A DNA stretch of 64,000 nt. Source: Halobacteriales archaeon QH_7_66_36 (GTDB lineage Archaea; Halobacteriota; Halobacteria; Halobacteriales; Haloarculaceae). The translations under genes were made by a program, and so were the position numbers. The number at the start of each line of letters is the position of its first letter. Position 1 is the first letter of the stretch. Positions 8,602 to 15,845 of the stretch are shown piece by piece. The notes beneath the pieces are model-generated. The model worked only from the letters and a program-made list of their open reading frames with translations. It searched no databases and was not told the origin of the DNA. Where the stretch lies: assembly GCA_003021175.1 (NCBI GenBank), contig PXQV01000015.1, positions 273,510-337,509 of the forward strand. Reading direction: 5' to 3'.

Positions 8602-9765
8602 ATGACCAATTCACAAACACTCCAACAAAAACGCGACTACGAACGTTTCAACCTGTCTCAAAACCCATTTCCCTACTCTCCAGTCCCCGATGAAGCCCCA
8701 GTCGTCTTCACAGGTCAAGACCATGTGAAATCTGAACTCGCCAATGTGCTGGGAACTGCTATTTCAACCGGGAAATCTAACCATCTGGTCATAACTGGAA
8801 AATATGGGAACGGGAAAAGCCACTCCCTGAAGCATGCGAAGAACATGGTGCAAACCAGTTCTGACTCTATTGTGGGATATGTGGCTCAACCAGGAGATAG
8901 CTTCTTGGATATATACCATGAGTTCATGTATGATCTTGGTCATGAGTTCTTCCAAGACTTGGCCCACGAGTACCTTGCTAAAGTCGTCTCAGAGCACGAT
9001 ATAGAAACCGAACGAGAGATCAACGGCGCGGACGACATGAGGGCTGCTATAGATAACGGAGAGGTAATTCTTTCAGATATCATCCCTCTCGCAACCCGAG
9101 AACTCAAGGATATAAGCAAGTTTACCGACTTTTCACGAGCCCTAGTGCATCTGGTCTACGAGGAGACCTCACTCTACGCATGGCAATGGCTTAGCGGTGA
9201 AGGACTTCGATATGAGCAGCGAAAAAAGATGGAGATTCACACCGACATTGACGACGATAGCAAGGCAGTCAAGGCCTTCACCAGCATCAAGAAGCTTTTC
9301 CAAGCCTTGGACTACGGCGTGCTCTGCTTATTCATAGATGAGTTCGAATCTATCGCCCGACTCAAGCCCAAAAAGAAGCAGAGTGTACTGAACAGTCTCC
9401 GCCATGTGATGGACAGAAATCCTGACGGAATTTCCATCCTAATCGCTTGTGCTCCTGAAGTCTGGCAAGATGTGATGTCTGAATATCATGCCTTCTCAGA
9501 AAGGATTGGAAATGAAGTCGCCCTCCGTCCTTTCGATGAGGATCAGATCGAATCCTTGATTGAAGACTATCTCTCTGCACATAGCCTTGAGGAAGATGCC
9601 TCTCCTAACCCATATACCGAGGCTGCTATCCAAACGTTGCTTAAAAAAGGGCAGGGCAATATCCGCAGAACTATATCCCTCTGTGGTCGAGCACTTGATA
9701 ACGCAATTGATGCGGAGAAGACCGAAATTGATCAAGACTGTGTTGAAAAAGCACTCTCCAATTGA
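8602..9765 (+). CDS. AAA+ ATPase (Orc/ExeA-like), BrxD-like by context
   Basis: The protein has 387 residues from the ATG one base after the previous stop. An in-frame ATG at 8575 would add nine residues and overlap the upstream gene. The N-terminus FNLSQNPFPYSPVPDEAP followed by VFTGQD resembles ORC/ExeA-type ATPases. Walker A is GKYGNGKS (about residues 66-73), Walker B is CLFIDEFES (about 241-249), and a sensor-like SILIACAPE follows. The C-terminus has a lid helix region with GQGNIRRTISLCGRAL. Such ATPases load or remodel protein on DNA. In this operon it could guide modification or the antiphage response. I am confident of the fold and unsure of the role. Confidence 0.8.
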   Translation: MTNSQTLQQKRDYERFNLSQNPFPYSPVPDEAPVVFTGQDHVKSELANVLGTAISTGKSNHLVITGKYGNGKSHSLKHAKNMVQTSSDSIVGYVAQPGDSFLDIYHEFMYDLGHEFFQDLAHEYLAKVVSEHDIETEREINGADDMRAAIDNGEVILSDIIPLATRELKDISKFTDFSRALVHLVYEETSLYAWQWLSGEGLRYEQRKKMEIHTDIDDDSKAVKAFTSIKKLFQALDYGVLCLFIDEFESIARLKPKKKQSVLNSLRHVMDRNPDGISILIACAPEVWQDVMSEYHAFSERIGNEVALRPFDEDQIESLIEDYLSAHSLEEDASPNPYTEAAIQTLLKKGQGNIRRTISLCGRALDNAIDAEKTEIDQDCVEKALSN

Positions 9766-9818
9766 ACCGGTTTCAGCACTTGAACAAGTATATGAAAGAT
9801 GGGAGCTGAGGTTTCAAT

Positions 9819-11510
9819 ATGTCAAGTAATTCAGATATGAAGTTCTACGTCCCATTCTGGATGGATCACGTCTATGATGACTTTGACGAATGGGCAGGGA
9901 CATGGACGACAGGGTTTCAGCACTACAAATTCCTATGGGAGTTGAACCAGGTATCCCCGATGGATGGTGTGCTTATATCGAGAAGTAAGATAGAAGACTC
10001 GCCAAGACGCAAGAAGGAAATCAAGGAAGCCGGGGGAGTGAAGAATTTCTTCGACATCCCAGATGAGTTAGATGTGTTCGGTGACTGTGGTGCCTACAGC
10101 TATAGGAAAGAATCAGAGCCACCATACGACCCGGAGGAGACTCTTGAATTCTACGAGGAAATGCAGTATGATCAGGCCTGCTCCGTCGACCATCTGATTA
10201 ACGGTGAGCAGACGGAGGACAAAGAACGGCGTATGGAGATCACGTTATCCAACGCCCGGAAGATGAGACAGGCCTACGAGGAAGGAGACTACAGTTTCGA
10301 ACTATACGGTGTTGTCCAAGGCTGGGACCCGGACAGTTATCATCGGGTAGCGAAGGAACTTATCGAGATGGGCTATGATAAGTTAGCCTTCGGCGGGTTG
10401 GTAGGAACAGATACCCGCGATATAATTTCGATTTTGCAGCGATGCTACCCTCTGTGGATGGACAAGGACGTTGACATCCACGAATTCGGATTGGCTCGAT
10501 GGGAACTTTTCCCTTTCATGGAACGCTATGGAATCAATTCGGTTGACAACGCATATCACCGCAAGGCGTGGTTAGACCGTAAGAAAAACTACGAACTTAC
10601 CCCTGAAAACGAGTACACCGCTGTTCGAATTCCAATCGCAGACCAGTATGCTGAAGAACGTGAACCAAAAGAGCAGGCAGTATTCGATGAGCTAAAGAGG
10701 TATATCAATGATGAATCTGACCCTGAAGACGTGATTGAAACCTTAAGAGACTGGGAAAAGACCTATGCAGAAATAGAAGGGAAAGATGGCCGTGTTGAAC
10801 TGTTTGAAAAGCTGAAGGATGAATATCTTCGGACTCTACGAGAGAAGCCTTGGGAGAAATGTAACTGCCATATATGTGATGAATATGGATTACATGTCTG
10901 TATTTTCCGGAGAAACGAGCGTAACATGCGACGTGGGTTCCACAACCTGTATCGATTCTATCACTACTTCAATGGCTATCTAGAAGGCGAAGTTGAACCG
11001 CCACAGAAAATCAATGATTATAGTCAACCCAAGGAGATAGAGGACTTAGATATCGAAGAGTTCGAGAATGAGTCAGTACTGGTGATTACATCTTGCTCTA
11101 AAACAAAGAAATCTGATTCCCCTGGTGACGAGATGCCAGCTGAAGAACTGTATCAGGGCCGCTTAGTTCAGAACACTAGGGGTCTCTGTAAGGCTACTGG
11201 ATGGGATCATCGAATCATTTCTGCAAAGTATGGGTTGGTGGAACCAGAGGAACTGATTTCACCGTACGAAGAAACTCTTGAGTCGGTTGAGGACTCGGAG
11301 AGTCTTCGCCCGAAGGTGCTTCCGGAGTTAGCAGAGATTCTGGATGATTATGACCGGATCTTAGTCATAGCAGGCAAGTACTATCGTCGGGTAATTGAAC
11401 CTCTATACGATAACAGAGTTCACATCCTCAATTCAGCGGGTTACCCGGTACTCTGCTCGAAAATCAAGGAGGCTACGCCGGACAGAGAATCAAAACTGGA
11501 AGAGTATTAG
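9819..11510 (+). CDS. dpdA: DpdA-like DNA 7-deazaguanine transglycosylase with C-terminal DUF6884-like domain
   Basis: The 563-residue protein has two parts. Residues 1-400 are a diverged TGT fold of the DpdA type: FGDCGAYSYRKE (about 86-97), YDQACSVDHLI, LAFGGLVG, HEFGLAR, SVDNAYHRKAWL (Asp243 in the nucleophile position) and a zinc site of Cys348, Cys350, Cys353 and His375. Residues from about 419 onward form a separate alpha/beta domain starting VLVITSCSKTKKSD, with IISAKYGLVEP and SPYEETL, matching what I know as DUF6884. DpdA inserts preQ0 in place of guanine in DNA in bacterial dpd islands. The C-terminal domain may modify the inserted base or recognise DNA, which is inference. Synthesis genes for preQ0 follow downstream. 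Confidence 0.85.
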   Translation: MSSNSDMKFYVPFWMDHVYDDFDEWAGTWTTGFQHYKFLWELNQVSPMDGVLISRSKIEDSPRRKKEIKEAGGVKNFFDIPDELDVFGDCGAYSYRKESEPPYDPEETLEFYEEMQYDQACSVDHLINGEQTEDKERRMEITLSNARKMRQAYEEGDYSFELYGVVQGWDPDSYHRVAKELIEMGYDKLAFGGLVGTDTRDIISILQRCYPLWMDKDVDIHEFGLARWELFPFMERYGINSVDNAYHRKAWLDRKKNYELTPENEYTAVRIPIADQYAEEREPKEQAVFDELKRYINDESDPEDVIETLRDWEKTYAEIEGKDGRVELFEKLKDEYLRTLREKPWEKCNCHICDEYGLHVCIFRRNERNMRRGFHNLYRFYHYFNGYLEGEVEPPQKINDYSQPKEIEDLDIEEFENESVLVITSCSKTKKSDSPGDEMPAEELYQGRLVQNTRGLCKATGWDHRIISAKYGLVEPEELISPYEETLESVEDSESLRPKVLPELAEILDDYDRILVIAGKYYRRVIEPLYDNRVHILNSAGYPVLCSKIKEATPDRESKLEEY

Positions 11511-11631
11511 TCCTCATATCATTCATTATCTCTTTGATAGCTGTGTAAGCTACGAGGACTATCCACGGCCTTTATAATTGATAAGGCTCCAACCATACTT
11601 GGGCCTTATCCAGAGAACACTAGGTGAGACA

Positions 11632-11820
11632 ATGCCAAAAATAACCGTCGAAATACCTCAAGAACTTTTAGACGATATGGATGAGCATGTCGGCGATCAA
11701 AAGAAGTTTGTAAACCGATCTGATGCTGTGAGAACTTCTATCCGCAAAACGCTGGACATAATGGACGACATCGATGCTCGACACGGTCGAATGAAAGACA
11801 ATAGAACGGAGCAGGAGTGA
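11632..11820 (+). CDS. Ribbon-helix-helix (CopG-like) regulator
   Basis: This 62-residue protein starts PKITVEIPQELLDDMDEHV and continues FVNRSDAVRTSIRKTL, the beta-strand plus two-helix layout of ribbon-helix-helix DNA-binding proteins. A 121-base gap separates it from dpdA, and a TATA-like TTTATAATTG lies near 11570-11579, so the preQ0 genes may have their own promoter. Its stop overlaps a possible GTG start of folE. A local autoregulator of the preQ0 operon is the simplest reading. Confidence 0.75.
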   Translation: MPKITVEIPQELLDDMDEHVGDQKKFVNRSDAVRTSIRKTLDIMDDIDARHGRMKDNRTEQE

Positions 11821-11828
11821 CATCATTA

Positions 11829-12431
11829 ATGGAATCTAGAACCAAAACAGAAGAGATTCAAGCTACTGAAGGTAATCTTTCTCAAATCTTTCGAAAACTC
11901 ATAGAATCAACCAACGAAGATCCCTCCAGAAACGGTTTAGAAGAAACTTGGAAGCGACGAGCCCCGGAGATGTGGAAAACGGTCACCGAGGGGTATGACG
12001 AGTCGAATAAACCCGAAATGACCAGTTTTCCCACAGAAGAAGATGGTATGGTCGTTAAGAAAGACATCCCGTTCCACTCTCTCTGTGAGCATCATATACT
12101 TCCTTTTTCAGGAACAGTACACATCGGATACGTCCCAAATGGCGAAATTATTGGACTGAGTAAGCTGATTAGATACACCCGTTGGAAGTCCCGAAAACTG
12201 AGTACTCAAGAACGTTTAACTCAGGAGATTGCTGAAGGCCTATCCGAGGAGATAGATCCTGAGGGCGTTATGGTAGCAATTGAGGCCGAGCATATGTGTG
12301 AGGCGATGAGAGGTGTCGAAACACCTGACACTACTACGGTTACCACTGTAGCTAAAGCTGTGTTCGAGGAATCAAGCCAGGGGCAAAATCCAAGAAGAGA
12401 GTTCCTTGATCAAATCAATTTTAATAGGTGA
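11829..12431 (+). CDS. folE: GTP cyclohydrolase I (FolE), first step of preQ0 synthesis
   Basis: FolE converts GTP to 7,8-dihydroneopterin triphosphate, the entry step to 7-deazaguanines. Zinc ligands are visible: SLCEHHILPF (Cys86, His89) and EHMCEAMRGV (Cys157). The substrate-pocket stretch IGLSKLIRY is also present. I use the ATG at 11829 (200 residues). A GTG at 11817 overlapping the upstream stop is also possible. Haloarchaea commonly use other GTP cyclohydrolases for housekeeping (MptA-type), so a type I FolE next to queDEC and dpdA points to a dedicated preQ0 supply. It leads a tightly packed folE-queD-queE-queC operon. Confidence 0.92.
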   Translation: MESRTKTEEIQATEGNLSQIFRKLIESTNEDPSRNGLEETWKRRAPEMWKTVTEGYDESNKPEMTSFPTEEDGMVVKKDIPFHSLCEHHILPFSGTVHIGYVPNGEIIGLSKLIRYTRWKSRKLSTQERLTQEIAEGLSEEIDPEGVMVAIEAEHMCEAMRGVETPDTTTVTTVAKAVFEESSQGQNPRREFLDQINFNR

Positions 12432-12438
12432 TTCTCTT

Positions 12439-12876
12439 ATGGGGGACCTTAAAAAGCGGTTTGAACTCGATGCAGGCCACAGACTTAGTAAACACGACTT
12501 TGACTGTCAAAATCTCCATGGTCATCGATACCAGTTCGAAGTAAAGGTTGAGGGCAAAGTAGACGCAGCGACAGGAATGATCGTTGATTTTGCTCACGTC
12601 AAGGAGCCTGTGATGGAAGCCTTCGACCACAACTTCATTCTGAACGCGACTGATCCTATTCTCTCGGTTAGAGAGGAACTGGAAAAGCAACAAGAGAAAG
12701 AATTCTACCTCATAGAGGGTGAGCCAACTGCTGAAAACATCGCAGACGAGGCCTTGGACCTCATCGAGGAAAGCCTAACCACCGATGAAGAGAACCGTAT
12801 TGATCAAATCCGAATCCAACTATTTGAAACGCCGAACTCCAGCGTGACCAAGTCGAGGAGATTAATTGATGAATGA
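12439..12876 (+). CDS. queD: 6-carboxy-5,6,7,8-tetrahydropterin synthase (QueD)
   Basis: QueD makes 6-carboxytetrahydropterin from dihydroneopterin triphosphate. Zinc-binding histidines are His14 (FELDAGHRL), His27 and His29 (LHGHRY), with the catalytic Cys23 just before them (DFDCQNLHGH). GMIVDFAHVK, FDHNFIL and PTAENIA are further family motifs. The ATG at 12439 puts the motif near the N-terminus as usual (145 residues). An upstream in-frame start at 12406 would overlap folE. The C-terminus overlaps the queE start by eight bases. Confidence 0.93.
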   Translation: MGDLKKRFELDAGHRLSKHDFDCQNLHGHRYQFEVKVEGKVDAATGMIVDFAHVKEPVMEAFDHNFILNATDPILSVREELEKQQEKEFYLIEGEPTAENIADEALDLIEESLTTDEENRIDQIRIQLFETPNSSVTKSRRLIDE

Positions 12877-13693
12877 ACGGAACAGCGAGATACCTGTTGC
12901 CGAACAGTTCTCCAGCATCCAAGGAGAAGGTCGGTATATGGGCCATCCATCGATCTTTCTTAGGACTGCCGGATGCAACTTCCTCTGTGGGGGATACCAA
13001 GCTGCGGAAGCCTATGATGGAACCGAATACGAAAACCAGACCCGGGCAATGGCTGAGAAGATGGGTGAAGGAGATGCGAACTGGGTCTGCGATACTATCG
13101 CTGAATGGATGGACGGTGAAGGACGCGAGGTAGCAGAATTATATGAGGAGTGGGACGAAAACGGATTTCTGGATAAAATCGAAGACGGAAGCCATATCGT
13201 CCTTACTGGTGGAGAACCACTCCTTCACCAAGACGCTATAACAAGTTTTCTTGATTATGTAGAAGCCCAAGGATATGATCCGTTCGTAGAAGTTGAGACA
13301 AATGCTTCGATATACCCGTCTGAAGATTTCAGAAGCCATGTTGATCAGTACAACCTGAGTCCGAAACTCAGCAATTCAGGATTGAAAGAAGACCTCAGAT
13401 ACAACCCTGAAATCATAGAACAATACGTCAAGGACTTCACTGGAACTCAAGACGAGGCGAACACTGATTTCAAGTTTGTAGTGGGAAGTACGGAGGATTG
13501 GCGAGAGATAGAATCACAGTTTTTGGACAGGTTCGATATACCGCGAGAAAATACCTTCTTAATGCCCGCTGGTGCAGATCAAGAAGAACTTGGTCTGACT
13601 CGGGAAGATGTAGCAGATCTTGCTATCAACAACTCGGTTAAATTCACGGAAAGACTTCAAATCGTAATTTGGGACGAAGCCACAGGTGTATGA
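12869..13693 (+). CDS. queE: 7-carboxy-7-deazaguanine synthase (QueE), radical SAM, with expanded cysteine spacing
   Basis: QueE rearranges 6-carboxytetrahydropterin to 7-carboxy-7-deazaguanine using a [4Fe-4S] cluster and SAM. Signs are EQFSSIQGEGRYMGHPSIF, GCNFLC (Cys36, Cys40), VLTGGEPLLH and FVEVETNAS. The usual CX3CX2C motif is not intact: after Cys40 the sequence reads GGYQ, and the next cysteine in a suitable motif is Cys74 (NWVCDT). The third cluster ligand is therefore probably displaced by a 33-residue insertion. There are 274 residues from the ATG at 12869. The gene overlaps queD and is followed after three bases by queC. Confidence 0.88.
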   Translation: MNERNSEIPVAEQFSSIQGEGRYMGHPSIFLRTAGCNFLCGGYQAAEAYDGTEYENQTRAMAEKMGEGDANWVCDTIAEWMDGEGREVAELYEEWDENGFLDKIEDGSHIVLTGGEPLLHQDAITSFLDYVEAQGYDPFVEVETNASIYPSEDFRSHVDQYNLSPKLSNSGLKEDLRYNPEIIEQYVKDFTGTQDEANTDFKFVVGSTEDWREIESQFLDRFDIPRENTFLMPAGADQEELGLTREDVADLAINNSVKFTERLQIVIWDEATGV

Positions 13694-13696
13694 TAT

Positions 13697-14380
13697 ATGA
13701 CTGAAAAGAACACAACCACGAAAGCATTCGTACTGCTCTCAGGAGGCATTGACTCTGCGGTCTGTCTCCAAAAAGCATTAAATCAACACGATGAGGTGGA
13801 GGCTATCCATTTCAACTACGGCCAGCAAACAGAAGAGATTGAACGAGGCAACGCCCAGAAACAAGTGGAACAGGCAGGAATACCTCTCCACGTCTGCGAC
13901 TACCCGACGGTCTTCAAGGAATTTGCAGAAGGCACAATCGAGGACAAGGAGTACGACAGAGAAAATATCGCGGAAGAAGGCCATAGTGTGGGATATGTAC
14001 CTCAGAGAAATCTCCACCTCCTGGTTACAGCAGCTGCAACCGCTGAGCATCACACCGAGACGGGCCAAAAAATAGTGCTGTACCACGGTGCTCAGCAAGG
14101 GGACGAAGAAGACTATCCTGATTGTAGACCGATATTTATGCAGGCCGCGGAAAAGGCCGTCAATAGATCCACTGATCAGCATGAGATCGAGATTGAGACG
14201 CCAATTATTGATCTCTCCAAGGAGGATGTTCTTCGTCTTGGAGACGAACTTGGTGTTAAGTGGGAACTGACATTCAGTTGCTACAACGATAAAGAGGGAA
14301 AGCCATGTGGTGAATGCCCTGCTTGTGTAGAACGGAAAGAAGCGTTCGATGAGGTCGAGATAACAGACCCTGTCATGTGA
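13697..14380 (+). CDS. queC: 7-cyano-7-deazaguanine (preQ0) synthase (QueC)
   Basis: QueC uses ATP and ammonia to turn 7-carboxy-7-deazaguanine into preQ0. The N-terminal PP-loop VLLSGGIDSAV binds ATP, FNYGQQ and VPQRNLHLL follow as family motifs, and the C-terminal zinc knuckle is SCYNDKEGKPCGECPACVERK. The length (227 residues) is normal. It is the last of four consecutive preQ0 genes, so the operon encodes the complete route from GTP to the free base used by the transglycosylases upstream. Confidence 0.94.
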   Translation: MTEKNTTTKAFVLLSGGIDSAVCLQKALNQHDEVEAIHFNYGQQTEEIERGNAQKQVEQAGIPLHVCDYPTVFKEFAEGTIEDKEYDRENIAEEGHSVGYVPQRNLHLLVTAAATAEHHTETGQKIVLYHGAQQGDEEDYPDCRPIFMQAAEKAVNRSTDQHEIEIETPIIDLSKEDVLRLGDELGVKWELTFSCYNDKEGKPCGECPACVERKEAFDEVEITDPVM

Positions 14381-14386
14381 TCTTAG

Positions 14387-15454
14387 ATGAACGAGACAGA
14401 TAACCCGAGTGAGAAGGCCATCGAGGATATTCTCGCCCGAAACCCAGATATCACTGAGGAGATACTGGGAATAGAGGCCGGGCGTCTTGTTCTAGTTAAT
14501 CGACAAGAGGTCCTCCCCTCTGGAAGATCGGATTTGGTCTTCCGCCATGGGAACGAATTAATTCTGATTGAGTTGAAAGTAGAACCATTAGAGTCTAGTC
14601 ACATTGAACAGATCCGGAAATATGTTCCCTACTATCAGGAAAAGATTGAGACAGGGGATATTGTGGATATCGAATCTATCTCTCCTGTGCTTGTTGTACC
14701 ATCTGTTTCTAACGGATTAAGCAGAGAAGACGTTCCAGACGATGTGGAGGTCGCCCTATTCAGTTTGCCAGATGTCCTAGATAGGTTTCAAGACTCTGTA
14801 TTCTCGAACTTGAGGAATTTTGAAGCTGCTGGGGCCCAAACTGGGGTTAATCACCTTTCGTTGGTTAGCGGCCTGATTGAATTCATAGGTCAAAGTGATG
14901 AGCCAGTCACGGTTCAGGAGTGTGCAGACAAATACGGCAAGATCGGAAAAGGAGAAACAAACCATCCGAGGAATAGGATACGGAAATTTCTGCGTATTAC
15001 CTCCGCACTCAATCTTACTCAAGAGTCAAGCAATGAATTGCTTTTGACTGATAGAGGGAAAAAGTATGATGAAGCGATGAGTGAGATGGTTTGGAAAGTT
15101 TCTCAGGAACAGGCTGATCTCGTGATTGACCAGTTGTATTCCTCACCCTTTTCAAACCAAATAACGTTTAGTTTGGTTGCTCTACTTGATGCGATATTTG
15201 CGGTGTCTAAGAATTCGCATCCCGTTCCACGAGATGATTTACAGGACTATTTTGCTGTGAGAGTAGGTAAAGCGACTGATTGGAGTGATAGTTCTCGAAG
15301 GGATGCGGTAAAGTGGCTTGGGAATTATCTCGAAGAACTTGGTCTGATTAAAGAAGTAGATCAGCAGTACTATCTGCTTCCTGAAGGGCTTAGGGTGATC
15401 TCCTATTTCCAGATAGAGAAAGGAAAAGAGATGATTCGGTCAGTTGGCAACTGA
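14387..15454 (+). CDS. PD-(D/E)XK nuclease-like protein with C-terminal winged helices, candidate effector
   Basis: The protein has 355 residues and starts six bases after queC. The N-terminal 110 residues resemble the NucS/DUF91-type nuclease core: SEKAIEDILARNPD, then LPSGRSDLVF (Asp49) and LILIELKVEP (Glu62, Lys64), the D...ExK arrangement. The rest (about 155-355) reads as winged-helix repeats (LRITSALNLTQESS, LLLTDRGKKYDEA). It closes the operon that supplies modified bases, so it could be a nuclease that cuts unmodified DNA. It may also be a NucS-like DNA-repair enzyme or an unrelated passenger. The nuclease fold is moderately certain and the pairing is inferred. Confidence 0.72.
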   Translation: MNETDNPSEKAIEDILARNPDITEEILGIEAGRLVLVNRQEVLPSGRSDLVFRHGNELILIELKVEPLESSHIEQIRKYVPYYQEKIETGDIVDIESISPVLVVPSVSNGLSREDVPDDVEVALFSLPDVLDRFQDSVFSNLRNFEAAGAQTGVNHLSLVSGLIEFIGQSDEPVTVQECADKYGKIGKGETNHPRNRIRKFLRITSALNLTQESSNELLLTDRGKKYDEAMSEMVWKVSQEQADLVIDQLYSSPFSNQITFSLVALLDAIFAVSKNSHPVPRDDLQDYFAVRVGKATDWSDSSRRDAVKWLGNYLEELGLIKEVDQQYYLLPEGLRVISYFQIEKGKEMIRSVGN

Positions 15455-15465
15455 TAGTCAGAGAG

Positions 15466-15792
15466 TCATTCACAGAAGCAGTGGACGGGGCCTGAATTTC
15501 CTTCCTCTTTTTGTGCTTCAATCTCGCAAACAAAGTATTCTCCCTCGGGGTAAATGACGAATCGGTCTTCTTCAGCATTTTCAATACGATCCACATTCTC
15601 TACGTCCCATTCTGCGTCCTCATTCCCTCTCCAGGTGTAGTATTGATCTTCGTCCTCTACAGCAAAGTCCAGTGTCCCATTTCCACTACCAAGAATGTGC
15701 TCGACTCCCTCAAGAACAGTTCTCTGTGAGACCTGGGGCATATACCCCTCTACGGTTGCACGGGACAAATTGGTTTGGATTACTGAATTCAT
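15466..15792 (-). CDS. Small acidic protein, function unknown
   Basis: This 108-residue protein converges on the nuclease gene, with 11 bases between the stops. The N-terminal half may form helices (VSQRTVLEGVEHILGSG) and the C-terminal half alternates beta-like stretches (FAVEDEDQYYTWRG, DRFVIYPEGEYFVCEIEA), ending in HCFCE. No family was recognised. It lies alone between the defence operon and the HerA-like gene, transcribed against both. Confidence 0.55.
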   Translation of the reverse strand: MNSVIQTNLSRATVEGYMPQVSQRTVLEGVEHILGSGNGTLDFAVEDEDQYYTWRGNEDAEWDVENVDRIENAEEDRFVIYPEGEYFVCEIEAQKEEGNSGPVHCFCE

Positions 15793-15845
15793 CCGAACAA
15801 AGCCCTATCTGAACATCCAGAATATTTCCCTCTTTTGTATCGTTT

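Noticed and set aside
1..15454. Calling the locus a standard BREX system
   Set aside because: PglZ and a large ATPase are present, but no PglX, BrxL or BrxA/B is recognised in the window, and the modification genes are of a different kind.
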